Virus record (IMG/VR): IMGVR_UViG_3300029286_000236 | Coordinates: 1 to 24,836 of that record | From: a virus | DNA: 24,836 nucleotides | Direction: 5' to 3' (one strand) | Shown: positions 1-7,453 of the stretch, piece after piece | How positions within the stretch are numbered: the stretch's first letter is position 1 | Layout of the letters: every line of letters starts with the position of its first letter | The notes under the pieces: model-generated | What the model saw: the letters and a program-made list of their open reading frames with translations, nothing else | The model's database searches: none | Told to the model about the DNA's origin: nothing | Program-made: the position numbers and the translations under genes

Positions 1-1
1 A

Positions 2-73
2 AGCCTTGGTACATGGATAACTCTTGTAAAATCCAAAGTTGATGATAAATTCTACGAAATATCTCGTGGATAA
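2..73 (+). CDS. C-terminal stub of a fibre-like protein (5' truncated)
   Basis: An open frame enters from the left edge and stops at 71-73, leaving 23 codons that end in YEISRG. The pattern Gly-Thr-Trp-Ile-Thr-Leu followed by a tyrosine and EISR-x closely resembles the end of the next gene (Gly-Ser-Gln-Ile-Thr-Phe, then FIEISRS). I infer a tandem paralogue of the gene at 163, probably another fibre or surface protein with a beta-rich C-terminal domain. It is followed at once by a terminator. The function of the missing part cannot be judged. Confidence 0.6.
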   Translation, partial: SLGTWITLVKSKVDDKFYEISRG

Positions 74-83
74 AAAATAAGGG

Positions 84-117
84 GTCCCTCCCGATAGCTA
101 TCGGGACGGGACTTTTT
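84..117 (+). terminator. Rho-independent terminator containing a CCCGATAGCTATCGGG palindrome
   Basis: The perfect 18-nt palindrome at 89-106 is flanked by GTCCC (84-88) and GGGAC (108-112), which extend the stem past one unpaired C. A run of five T follows (113-117). The inner palindrome is one of the short interspersed palindromes common in Bacteroidetes genomes, apparently serving here as the terminator stem of the preceding gene. Confidence 0.8.
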
Positions 118-162
118 CTAAATTCTTTTAATTCATTAAATAATTTTTAAAAAGTAACATAC

Positions 163-1158
163 ATGAAAACAAAAACTATATTATTGTTATTGACAAGCTT
201 AGTATTCTCAATTTGTTTCGGGAATATTTTCGCTAGTACAATCGGAACTAATGTTATGATTGGTAATTATGACATACTTCCTCATATATGCCAGGCAGGT
301 ATTTTTGCCACTTCTTTTCTTCCGACTATTAGCGGTGTAATGGCATTATACGTAAATGTTAGCGTCACAAAACCAGCCGGAACTGTTGGTATAGGTGGCG
401 ACCATAAAGATAAAGTAGTTCTATTCGACTGGGATGATGTAACAGGTGGTTACACAAGAGATTCAAAGGGTATTGTAATAACAGGTCCCTTAACTTTTTC
501 TGCAGGCGCTTATATGATCGAAGTATATGCCACGCTGCATAAAATTGAAACTTCAGCTAAAACTTCCGGCGATCCTGATAATAAAGGTATTATACAGGGT
601 GTTAAATTCAATCACCCGGGTTCTACACAGGCAATTCGTGAATTCCGTTTTAACTGGATGAATAAAAATATCGGAATTATAGATCGTAAATGTTCAGACA
701 GTACTATGGACTTATACGGTTCTCCATGTAAACCTTTACAAATGAACTTTGACAGTAAAGATACAAAAGATGAAAATTCTTCTGAATTTACTTTTGAAAG
801 CACAGGTAAAGGCTATGATATTGCAATATACAATGGCACATTAACTCTTGCTGCTGTAATGGGTACTATAGCTGCTGATGATGTTACTCCATCTGTAGCT
901 GCAGGCGAAGGTCAATATCAACTTACCGATGGTTCTGTTTCGGCTGTTACTATAACCAAACTGGATAACCCTGTTGATGGCGCATTTTATACCTTGCTTG
1001 GTTCCGGCGGAACTTATCCTTCTATAATTACATCTGCCAATGATTTTGAACTGGCAAGCGGAACAACATGGAATGCTTTAGCAGGATCACAGATCACCTT
1101 TAAAGCATTTAAAAACGGCGTAAGTACCTATAAATTCATTGAAATTTCAAGGTCTTAA
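163..1158 (+). CDS. Exported fibre-like or surface protein, unknown
   Basis: The 331-residue product starts with a Sec-type signal peptide: two lysines, a hydrophobic core at about residues 5-24, and a likely cleavage after the alanine of IFAS. The rest is rich in Gly, Thr, Ser and Asp with no membrane segment, which suggests beta structure. The last 70 residues (SVSAVTITKLDNP..., ending FIEISRS) resemble the C-terminal ends of the flanking stub and of the collagen-like gene at 1242. I do not recognise a named family. A tail-fibre or receptor-binding role is inferred from its place beside the collagen-like gene and the packaging genes; a signal peptide is unusual for a virion protein, so a host-surface role is also possible. 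Cys-Ser at 176-177 and Cys at 188 could form a disulphide. No promoter is visible upstream, and the gene lies between two terminators. Confidence 0.8.
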   Translation: MKTKTILLLLTSLVFSICFGNIFASTIGTNVMIGNYDILPHICQAGIFATSFLPTISGVMALYVNVSVTKPAGTVGIGGDHKDKVVLFDWDDVTGGYTRDSKGIVITGPLTFSAGAYMIEVYATLHKIETSAKTSGDPDNKGIIQGVKFNHPGSTQAIREFRFNWMNKNIGIIDRKCSDSTMDLYGSPCKPLQMNFDSKDTKDENSSEFTFESTGKGYDIAIYNGTLTLAAVMGTIAADDVTPSVAAGEGQYQLTDGSVSAVTITKLDNPVDGAFYTLLGSGGTYPSIITSANDFELASGTTWNALAGSQITFKAFKNGVSTYKFIEISRS

Positions 1159-1169
1159 AATATCTTTAA

Positions 1170-1212
1170 ATCCAGTCGTCCTTCGATAAACTCAGGATGA
1201 CTGGATCTTTTT
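1170..1212 (+). terminator. Rho-independent terminator built on a CTGAGTTTATCGAAGG-type repeat
   Basis: A 13-bp stem (1170-1182 with 1194-1206, one G-T wobble) has an 11-nt loop and is followed by five T (1208-1212). The arms read ATCCAGTCGTCCT and AGGATGACTGGAT. On the reverse strand loop and arm read CCTGAGTTTATCGAAGG, a sequence I recognise as a common Bacteroidetes intergenic repeat. Confidence 0.85.
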
Positions 1213-1241
1213 AAAATTAATTATTAATTAAAAAATTTATC

Positions 1242-2198
1242 ATGAAAACAAAATTTTTAATACTTGCACTGATAGGCATATTTTGCGGGACATTATGCTA
1301 TGCGCAGGATGGTCCCAAGCCTATTGATAAAATGACATCATTTATTCCGACTACCGGCACTGGTTTTAAAATGTATGCTTATCTTGTGAAGAATGCTAAT
1401 ACATACGGACAGGCTGGTTATGTTATGGTGTCCGGCAGCGATTCTGTTATGATCTATATTGATAAAGAAGGCGGTTTAAGTTTTTATAACCCTAAACACA
1501 CTCCTAAAGTTGTTTCATTAGATACTTTATTTCAGTTATCAGGAACAATAGGACCGACAGGAGCTCAAGGGACTACAGGGTTAACAGGCGCTTCAGGGAG
1601 TAATGGTACAAATGGAGCAACCGGACCGACCGGAGCGGCATCGACTGTACCTGGTCCTACGGGTGCAGTTTCTACTGTTCCAGGACCTACAGGGGAAGTT
1701 GGACCTACCGGCGCGGCATCAATTGTTGCTGGACCTAATGGAAATACAGGTCCTACCGGTGCACAGGGCGTAACTGGACAAACCGGCTCCGCTTCGACTG
1801 TTCCCGGCCCTACTGGAGAAACTGGTTCTATTGGAGCAACCGGACCTACCGGAGCGGTTTCTACAGTTCCCGGCCCAACCGGCGCTCAGGGAAGCGCTGA
1901 TATATTAGATTATAAACATAAAACTGCTAATTATACTGCTACTGCTTCTGATGCTGCTATAGGGTTTACAACAGGCGCTACAAATGATACGCTTACTCTT
2001 GATGCTGCTGCAACCTATACAACCGGCAAAATATTCTTTGCCAATAAAGATGATACCGGCGCAGGAGCGGTTGTACTTAAAGCCGATGGCTCGGAACTTA
2101 TCAATGGTAAAAAATATCTTATCTTAGAATACCAATGGAATTCCGTTGAGATCTTTAATACAGGTACTGGTTGGACAATTAGAAAAATTGAACGATAA
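1242..2198 (+). CDS. Exported collagen-like tail-fibre-type protein
   Basis: The product has 318 residues: a signal peptide (about 1-21, ending CYAQ), a short globular part (22-103), a collagen-like Gly-X-Y segment (about 104-217) and a beta-rich C-terminal head (about 220-318). The collagen-like part carries four copies of STVPGPTG and one diverged copy, each of which breaks the Gly-X-Y phase. The C-terminal head ([16 protein letters not shown]..., ending GWTIRKIER) is of the kind that caps many phage fibres. Trimeric fibre formation is what this architecture does in known proteins; a receptor-binding or adhesion role here is inferred. The signal peptide is odd for a virion protein and suggests export to the host envelope or an unusual assembly route. 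No promoter is visible in the AT-rich 30 nt before the start. A strong terminator follows. Confidence 0.85.
   Translation: MKTKFLILALIGIFCGTLCYAQDGPKPIDKMTSFIPTTGTGFKMYAYLVKNANTYGQAGYVMVSGSDSVMIYIDKEGGLSFYNPKHTPKVVSLDTLFQLSGTIGPTGAQGTTGLTGASGSNGTNGATGPTGAASTVPGPTGAVSTVPGPTGEVGPTGAASIVAGPNGNTGPTGAQGVTGQTGSASTVPGPTGETGSIGATGPTGAVSTVPGPTGAQGSADILDYKHKTANYTATASDAAIGFTTGATNDTLTLDAAATYTTGKIFFANKDDTGAGAVVLKADGSELINGKKYLILEYQWNSVEIFNTGTGWTIRKIER
1551..1892 (+). repeat. Collagen-like Gly-X-Y coding repeat
   Basis: This codes for about 114 residues of mostly Gly-Pro-Thr and Gly-Ala-x triplets, with the unit STVPGPTG recurring four times and SIVAGPNG once. The copies differ at synonymous positions (for example cct/ccc/cca for proline), so they are not recent identical duplications. 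Confidence 0.85.
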
Positions 2199-2215
2199 TA
2201 TTTACAACCTTTCTA

Positions 2216-2250
2216 AAGAGCCTTACTACAATGTAAGGCTCTTCTTTTTT
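2216..2250 (+). terminator. Rho-independent terminator after the fibre genes
   Basis: A perfect 11-bp stem, AAGAGCCTTAC (2216-2226) with GTAAGGCTCTT (2233-2243), has a 6-nt loop and is followed by C and six T. It separates the fibre genes from the packaging operon and ends just before the promoter at 2252. Confidence 0.92.
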
Positions 2251-2251
2251 C

Positions 2252-2287
2252 CGTCCTTTCGTATGCAATTGCCTTTATGCATATTTG
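2252..2287 (+). promoter_or_regulatory. Composite late promoter 1 (packaging operon)
   Basis: CGTCCTTTCGTA (2252-2263) is followed after exactly 16 bp by CATATTTG (2280-2287), a one-base variant of the Bacteroidetes -7 box TAnnTTTG. The same arrangement occurs at 7132 and 21355. TTTC at 2257-2260 sits where a -33 TTTG box would be. Two copies of the palindrome GCAATTGC lie in the spacer (2265-2272) and from the last base of the -7 box (2287-2294). The leader to the ATG at 2320 is about 30 nt. Confidence 0.75.
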
Positions 2288-2319
2288 CAATTGCAAATTA
2301 ATTTTAAATCTATATTAAT

Positions 2320-3255
2320 ATGAAAAAAGCAATCGAAGATTATTTAAAAACTGACCGTACGTATGAAAAAGGAGTTCAACTCTATCATAAACACGGCTTA
2401 AAAATGTCACTAAAAAAACAGTTGAATGTTCAGGCTGAAAGCGATTACATGAAAGGAATTCTTTTCGAGGAATTTCGTGAAATGCTTGGGATATCGGCTT
2501 TAGAATTAAAAAACATTCTGGCGCATCCAGTTGTTCCATTAAAAATAGTTACTATTCCGGTAAAATTAACTCCATTACAGGAAATTGAATTACTTTTTAT
2601 GGAAATTAAAAATTATGAAATTTTAGGAGATCTTCCAGCAATAAAAAAAGCTCTTAGTAAAATAGATGTCCTGATTCCGGCAGCTGGTGGAGATGTTCAT
2701 ACGAAGTTTTTAAAAATCGCAAATGAATTTAATTATACAGATGATCCTAAAAAGGTTCCGGTAGATATTAAAAGAGCAATTAAGTTGCGCGATGAATTTC
2801 CCTTCTTAAAAGAGGCAGATTGCCCTGCAGAATTAAAGATATTGGTTGCAGACATGCTAACTGCTTACGAAACATATAAAGCCGCTCACGAAACTTTATT
2901 TACCGTTCAGGGTGAAGAAGAATTACTTGACACAGTTAAAGAAGTAGTTGAAAAATTCATTGAGAACCGTGAAATATGGGATGAGTTGAATTATTATAAA
3001 GAAAATAAAGAAGTACTTGGCAAGCATGTGATCTTTAAAGTAAAGAACTTACAGGAAGAAATTGACGCCATGCCTAACGCTGAACTCGTAAGTGAATTGA
3101 ATAATGCTAAGAGTAATATCTCGAAAGTTAAATCAAAAATCAGCAAAAGCAAGGGCGATCCAAAACAAAAAGAATGGTCGGACAACTTGCAATTACTAGA
3201 GATCAGAAAAGAAAAAATTGAAAAACGACTTGGCATTGTTCCTAAAAAAAGATAA
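2320..3255 (+). CDS. Phage protein of unknown function, coiled-coil C-terminus
   Basis: This is the first gene of the packaging operon, with 311 residues and no signal peptide or membrane segment. The N-terminal 60 residues (Tyr-Glu-Lys-Gly-Val-Gln-Leu-Tyr and a Leu/Lys-rich stretch) and the predicted helices throughout suggest an all-alpha protein. The last 80 residues (about 230-311) are highly charged with coiled-coil character and end KKR. I do not recognise the family, although proteins of this look occur beside terminases in Bacteroidetes phages (recollection, not checked). Its place just before the PLD-like and TerS genes suggests a packaging, DNA-binding or scaffold-like role. The gap to the next gene is 9 nt. 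Confidence 0.85.
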   Translation: MKKAIEDYLKTDRTYEKGVQLYHKHGLKMSLKKQLNVQAESDYMKGILFEEFREMLGISALELKNILAHPVVPLKIVTIPVKLTPLQEIELLFMEIKNYEILGDLPAIKKALSKIDVLIPAAGGDVHTKFLKIANEFNYTDDPKKVPVDIKRAIKLRDEFPFLKEADCPAELKILVADMLTAYETYKAAHETLFTVQGEEELLDTVKEVVEKFIENREIWDELNYYKENKEVLGKHVIFKVKNLQEEIDAMPNAELVSELNNAKSNISKVKSKISKSKGDPKQKEWSDNLQLLEIRKEKIEKRLGIVPKKR

Positions 3256-3264
3256 TAAAAAATA

Positions 3265-3852
3265 ATGGCTTTCTTCTCCCTGAATGATATTGCTACTAAG
3301 CCAGAAATTAATACTGATGACCGTAGCGATATACTCAGGGAGAATTTTTTAAATATACATGAACAAAAAGTCGAAAGTCTTAAAGAACTTAATGGCTTAT
3401 TTCCACTTGACAGGGAAATATTCTTTTTGTGGACTGTTAATAGTTTTAACGCTTTCACTTTTATTCCTTATATTATTAGATATCATAAGCAGATTGATCA
3501 TTTGATTATATCAACTTATAGTATCACAACCAGAATTATTGATTCGTTCATTAAGTATGTTGACCGCAAACAAATTCTAAAGGTTGATATGCTGATCAGC
3601 GATTCGGTTAAATTCAGAATACCTAAAGTTGTGGATCATCTTGAATCTATGATTAACAATAGGAGTGATATCAGAATTATTTATGGTTGGAATCATTCAA
3701 AAGTTACTCTAATGCAAACTGGTAATAATTATTTTATAGCTGAAGGCTCAGGTAACTGGAGTGAGAACGTAAAGAATGAACAATATATTTTCTTAAACAG
3801 TAAGCAGGTTTTTGATTTTCGAGCTAAATGGATAACTAATGGAATTAACTGA
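3265..3852 (+). CDS. PLD-superfamily (HxK) nuclease-like protein
   Basis: The product has 195 residues. Its C-terminal part carries a phospholipase-D-like signature: His144-x-Lys146, then Gly-Ser-Gly-Asn at 161-164 and Asn-Glu at 171-172. In PLD-family nucleases the corresponding elements are HxKxxxxD, GS-x-N and N-x-E. The Asp of the HKD box is replaced, since HSKV is followed by TLMQTG. Only one motif copy is present, as in dimeric Nuc/BfiI-type nucleases. The N-terminal part has an alpha/beta look (LIISTYSIT, strand-helix). Family membership is from motif reading; nuclease activity is inferred and less certain because of the missing Asp. Its place directly before the terminase genes resembles the HNH nucleases that assist end cleavage in other phages. 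The last 14 nt overlap the TerS gene, suggesting translational coupling. Confidence 0.72.
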   Translation: MAFFSLNDIATKPEINTDDRSDILRENFLNIHEQKVESLKELNGLFPLDREIFFLWTVNSFNAFTFIPYIIRYHKQIDHLIISTYSITTRIIDSFIKYVDRKQILKVDMLISDSVKFRIPKVVDHLESMINNRSDIRIIYGWNHSKVTLMQTGNNYFIAEGSGNWSENVKNEQYIFLNSKQVFDFRAKWITNGIN

Positions 3853-4750
3853 AAAGCAAATTGAAGATATCGAAAAACTTGCAGGATGCAATTATACTCC
3901 TGAAAAAATAGCTTTATATCTTGGTATTCCTGAAACTGAATTCATGCAGGAATTTGCGGACACTGAGTCTAAAGTTTATTATCATTTCAATCGTGGCTTA
4001 CTTATCGCCAATGCCGAAATGGATATGACATTGCTCGAATCGGCTAAGAAAGGTAATATCACAGCTTATCAAACCCACAAAAAAGAATCTTTTTATCAGA
4101 AAATTGAAAATTCTAAAAAAAGGATCTTCATTCAAAACGAACTGAAGAATATAGATCGCCTTCAACTTCTTGTTAATAATGGCGAATGTAAAGATATGTC
4201 GCCGGCCGATGAATTATATTACAAGCAACTTGACTTTGTCCGGGCATTATGGGATAAAATGAATAATAAAAATTTTATCGTTAATGCTTTGGTAAAGTCC
4301 TTTCAGGTAAAGGAATGGAAAGCTATTGAACTTTTTAATGATTCTCTTAATTTTTTTAACCAGGACAAAAAAATTAAAGCTGATGCCTGGTCTAATATTT
4401 ATGCTGACCGACTTGATGTTGTTGCTTCTGTTTTGCTTGAAATAAACGACTTTGACCAATATTTTAAATATACAAAAGAAGCTGCATTAATGCGTGGTGT
4501 AGGAAAAGAAAAACCGCAGGAAGTTCCTGCAGGTTTCTATGATCAACGTCCTACATTTTATTCTATGCGTCCGAAGGATGTTGGCTTAATTGAAATTGAC
4601 AGAAATAAATTAGCTAAATTTATTGATAAGTTAATAGATATTCCTGCCGATGAATTGCAACGCTTACACAGGGATGCAACTACTGGTAAATTTGAAAGTA
4701 ATGTTTTTGACGTTCCTTTTTCCGATATCGAATATATAGATGAAAAATAA
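3839..4750 (+). CDS. Terminase small subunit-like protein
   Basis: The product has 303 residues. Residues about 5-45 form a helix-turn-helix-like segment (YTPEKIALYLGIPETEFMQEF). It is followed by a helical stretch with the pattern typical of small terminases, in which a hydrophobic run leads to a small residue, Lys-Lys-Gly-Asn and Ala (LLESAKKGNITAYQ, about 66-79). TerS recognises packaging sites on phage DNA and hands them to TerL. The protein is longer than the usual 140-200 residues; the extra C-terminal 150-200 residues are unassigned and may bind TerL or the portal. It overlaps the upstream gene by 14 nt and TerL by 11 nt. The call rests on the HTH, the helical pattern and its place immediately before TerL. 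Confidence 0.7.
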   Translation: MELTEKQIEDIEKLAGCNYTPEKIALYLGIPETEFMQEFADTESKVYYHFNRGLLIANAEMDMTLLESAKKGNITAYQTHKKESFYQKIENSKKRIFIQNELKNIDRLQLLVNNGECKDMSPADELYYKQLDFVRALWDKMNNKNFIVNALVKSFQVKEWKAIELFNDSLNFFNQDKKIKADAWSNIYADRLDVVASVLLEINDFDQYFKYTKEAALMRGVGKEKPQEVPAGFYDQRPTFYSMRPKDVGLIEIDRNKLAKFIDKLIDIPADELQRLHRDATTGKFESNVFDVPFSDIEYIDEK

Positions 4751-6431
4751 AATATCTCCGGAAGAATTTCAGATACGCTATTCCAACTGGGTTGCCCAGA
4801 TGATTGATATTATTAAGCCTAAAGACTTATTTGTTATTGGCGGTCGCGGAATTTCTAAAACAACTGATATATTAGCAAAAAGAAGTATTGATATAATCTA
4901 TGAAATGCCTCGCGCTACATTCATGATTGTTTCTGATACTTATGTAAATTTACTTACTAATATCATTCCTGAATTACGCACCGGATGGGAACGACATAAA
5001 TTTCTTGAACGTGTTGGCACACTTCCTGGTCATTATGTTGTAGATAAGGAACCGCCACAAGACTGGCCACGTCCTTATACTCCTGCTTCTGAATTTAAAC
5101 ATACTATCCATACTTTCAATGGTTGTAAATTTTTAAATAAAAGCCTTGATCGTCCATCCATGGGAGCTGGCGTTTCAGTGCAACATATGTTCGGAGATGA
5201 AGCTAAATATCAAAAAGAATTAAAATTAAAAAAGTTTCTTCCAACCCTGCGCGGTGATTATATCAAGTTTCGTAATTGCCCTCACTTTATGGGAAAAACA
5301 TTTCTTACTGACATGCCTAATCCTTCTGAGGGAGATGATCCATGGATTTTGGAAATGAAAAAAGAAATGGATGCTAAACAGATCGTTCATATCTTTTATA
5401 CAGCAATAATTGTTAATGAAATTGAATTTGAATTATACACGGCAAAACAACAGCAGGCTTCATCTGTTACTATTGAGAATATACAACGGAAATTAACACG
5501 CTGGAAAGAAAGACTTAATTTTATTCGTAAAGATAGTACATTGTTCTTTATTGCCAGTTGTCTTGCCAATATTGATGTTCTTACATTTGAATATCTTCTG
5601 AGTAATATGACTAATTATGAAGAATTCAAAACAGCTTTTCTCTCCATATATGCAGGAATCAGTAAAGATGCTCGTTTCTATGGGAATTTTTCAGATAAAA
5701 ATATATATACCGATGGTTATAATTACGACTATTATGATCAGTTTGGATTAAATGATAATATCTCACAAAATAGCCAGGGCTTAAAATATATTAAGCATAC
5801 TCAGGCTTTGGAAGGCGGTTTCGATATGGGTAATATGATGAGTTTGGTTATAGGGCAGGATCAGGGAAAAACATTCAGATGCTTAAAAGATATGTATGTG
5901 TTGGTTCCTGAATGGCTAAGAGAGTTAGGAAATAAATATGTTGAATTCTTTAAACCGCATAAGTATAAGATGCTTGAACTCTATTACGACCGTGCAGCAA
6001 ATAACTATGCTAAAGCAAAACAGGATGCTGCTACTCAATTAAAGAATGCAATTGAAAAGGATGCTGCAGGTGCAAGCACAGGATGGACTGTAAAACTTAT
6101 GAGTATAGGACAAAAGAATATTACTCACATGGAAGAGTTCGACCTTATGAACCAAATGATGTCGGGTAATAACAGATCGTTACCTGACCTTATGATTGAT
6201 AAACATGAGTGTAAAGAACTGATAAGCAGTATAAGGTTAGCGCCTATGGAGAAAGATAGTAAGGGAGCTATTAAAAAGATTAAGAAGAGTGAGAAACTTC
6301 CTTTATTAAGACTACCAATGGAGAGTACTAATATGAGTGATGCATTCAAATATTTAATGTGTAGAAAAAAATATTTGAATTTAGTTAAACACAAGAAAAC
6401 AGTTGGCTTTGCTGATAGTACAATAAGATAA
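4740..6431 (+). CDS. terL: Terminase large subunit (TerL)
   Basis: The packaging motor has 563 residues, with an N-terminal ATPase and a C-terminal RNase H-fold nuclease. The Walker A motif is GGRGISKTT (34-42), in which Ser stands where Gly usually precedes the Lys. Walker B is HMFGDE with Asp153 and Glu154. The nuclease half shows acidic residues in the expected order: Asp362 (GGFDMG), Asp417 (YYDRAANN) and Asp487 (MIDKHE). Length and order fit TerL proteins. In known phages TerL cuts concatemeric DNA and pumps it through the portal. The gene overlaps TerS by 11 nt and ends the first late operon; a 740-nt gap without a convincing gene follows before the next promoter. No strong terminator is visible after it; only a weak 5-bp stem lies near 6450-6470, with six T at 6487-6492. 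Confidence 0.93.
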   Translation: MKNKISPEEFQIRYSNWVAQMIDIIKPKDLFVIGGRGISKTTDILAKRSIDIIYEMPRATFMIVSDTYVNLLTNIIPELRTGWERHKFLERVGTLPGHYVVDKEPPQDWPRPYTPASEFKHTIHTFNGCKFLNKSLDRPSMGAGVSVQHMFGDEAKYQKELKLKKFLPTLRGDYIKFRNCPHFMGKTFLTDMPNPSEGDDPWILEMKKEMDAKQIVHIFYTAIIVNEIEFELYTAKQQQASSVTIENIQRKLTRWKERLNFIRKDSTLFFIASCLANIDVLTFEYLLSNMTNYEEFKTAFLSIYAGISKDARFYGNFSDKNIYTDGYNYDYYDQFGLNDNISQNSQGLKYIKHTQALEGGFDMGNMMSLVIGQDQGKTFRCLKDMYVLVPEWLRELGNKYVEFFKPHKYKMLELYYDRAANNYAKAKQDAATQLKNAIEKDAAGASTGWTVKLMSIGQKNITHMEEFDLMNQMMSGNNRSLPDLMIDKHECKELISSIRLAPMEKDSKGAIKKIKKSEKLPLLRLPMESTNMSDAFKYLMCRKKYLNLVKHKKTVGFADSTIR

Positions 6432-6732
6432 TCTTTCTTAAATATATGGGCGATCCCCTGAAATAGGTCGGGCTTTATGCTGTATCTTTTTTAATCCATT
6501 GCGAGTAAACAATTCATTCGTTTCGTTTCATTACATTCGAGACATGCAGTATAGTACCGCATGATCCTCTCATTTCATTAACACTGCACTACATTCTTTG
6601 ATTACTTCGCAACCCACAACAAACCTGTATATAATAAGCCATACGAGATATGACAATATTATATACAGTATTATTATTTTGCCATTATAAAAAAGTATGC
6701 CGCTACAATCCCTATCGCAATAAGGCAATTGC

Positions 6733-6763
6733 AATCCGATTAGATGAGTACTGAATCCGATTA
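6733..6763 (+). repeat. Direct repeat AATCCGATTA x2
   Basis: AATCCGATTA occurs at 6733-6742 and 6754-6763, a period of 21 nt (two helical turns), preceded by the palindrome GCAATTGC at 6725-6732. The spacing would suit a protein binding one face of the helix, but two copies are few. Confidence 0.55.
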
Positions 6764-6938
6764 CAATTATTTTTTTTGTTTAACATTATAAAAGTTGAGC
6801 CAACATTTATAATGGTTGCAAAATTAAAAGGTGTGCTTCGCACGACTTATATGGTGGCATTTTCTGTCATATATCCGCCAATACAACCCCTTGCAATTGC
6901 CCTCTCAAGGTAGAGCGTGTCGTTTGTTGTTGGGGTTT

Positions 6939-7111
6939 GTTGCTTTTAAAAAAGCAACATAAAAGGTTAGGTAGCAGAAAATAAAGATTTTAATTTATAA
7001 ATTTTCTGTAAAAACGTAAAATGTTAATGTTTTTAAAAAGAAAGAGCAACTTTTTTTCTTTTTAAGTGCAAGAAAAGATAAAAAGTTGATTAAAAAAGAA
7101 AACTTGCTGCC
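6939..7111 (+). ncRNA. Candidate structured RNA between terL and the portal operon
   Basis: Four pairings can be drawn. GTTGCTT/AAGCAAC is a tight hairpin (6939-6958). CAGAAAAT pairs with ATTTTCTG (6975-6982 with 7001-7008). A long hairpin at 7047-7088 starts with perfect CAACTTTTT/AAAAAGTTG and continues about 7 more pairs after one mismatch. GGTAGCAG (6970-6977) could instead close the whole domain with TTGCTGCC (7104-7111), using two wobbles. No -7 box for a dedicated + strand promoter is visible, so it would be part of the TerL transcript. AT-rich hairpins arise readily by chance, which limits confidence. Confidence 0.35.
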
Positions 7112-7131
7112 ATCCCGCCGATTAATATTTC

Positions 7132-7167
7132 TGTCCTTTCGTAAATTTTAATTCTAACTTATGTTTG
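7132..7167 (+). promoter_or_regulatory. Composite late promoter 2 (head and lysis operon)
   Basis: TGTCCTTTCGTA (7132-7143) is followed after 16 bp by TATGTTTG (7160-7167), a perfect TAnnTTTG -7 box. The ATG of the first gene is at 7172, only 4 nt beyond the box, so transcription should start at or next to the start codon. Confidence 0.8.
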
Positions 7168-7171
7168 CAGC

Positions 7172-7453
7172 ATGGAAACAATTCCTTTGTATCAGGCTAT
7201 TGAAGAAATGCGGAAACTAACTAAGGCTAAAAAAAGCTTTTCATTTGTTCATGCTACTTATAATAGAGATACAAGAAGTACTGACGGAATAAGAAATGTA
7301 AAAAGCGCCAGATTGCGGCCTAAGACTTCTAATGAGGAAATTGCTTACTCTGATTTTAAATTGTTCTATTATGACGAAGATCAACAATTGCCGCGTAACT
7401 GCTGGCAACCGCTGATTATGTTTTTTAATGGAAAAAAAGTTATACTTACATGA
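7172..7453 (+). CDS. Small conserved phage protein upstream of portal
   Basis: This 93-residue protein has the layout short helix (LYQAIEEMRKL), FSFVHATYNRDTRSTDG, charged segment with ARLRPK, then KLFYYDEDQQ-PRNCW-LIMFFNGKKVIL. I recognise the general pattern from small genes before portals in Bacteroidetes phages (recollection only); no function is known to me. The start is fixed by the promoter: the -7 box ends 4 nt before the ATG, so the mRNA is probably leaderless. The stop overlaps the portal start (ATGA), indicating coupling. Confidence 0.8.
   Translation: METIPLYQAIEEMRKLTKAKKSFSFVHATYNRDTRSTDGIRNVKSARLRPKTSNEEIAYSDFKLFYYDEDQQLPRNCWQPLIMFFNGKKVILT

Larger units (their letters stand above)
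6432..7131 (+). other. 700-nt gap without a convincing gene, rich in stem-loops
   Basis: No convincing reading frame exists on either strand. The first part contains GGGCGATCCCC...GGTCGGGC (6449-6473) and, on the reverse strand, GCGATAGGGATTGTAGCGGC (about 6697-6718), which resemble Bacteroidetes intergenic sequence. Then come a 10-bp direct repeat (6733-6763), two GCAATTGC palindromes (6725-6732, 6893-6900), a perfect 9-bp hairpin (6784-6792 with 6806-6814), and the stem-loop cluster at 6939-7111. It lies between TerL and the second late promoter. It could be a 3' UTR of the packaging operon, a small RNA gene, or a DNA site for packaging or replication; the sequence alone does not decide. 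Confidence 0.7.

Noticed and set aside
1176-1187. GTCCTTCGATA, similar to the late-promoter 12-mer
   Set aside because: It lacks one T of the TTT run, is part of a terminator stem and a known repeat type, and has no -7 box downstream.
6812-6913. A 33-codon frame starting MVAKLKGVLRTTYMVAF in the gap after terL
   Set aside because: It overlaps stem-loop DNA, has no ribosome-binding or promoter support, and a frame this short is expected by chance.
6832-6960. An integron attC-like or transposon-end-like sequence with ACCCC/GGGGT arms
   Set aside because: The arms (AACCCC at 6885, GGGGTT at 6932) are short, and no core GTTRRRY sites in the right order, integrase or cassette gene is seen.
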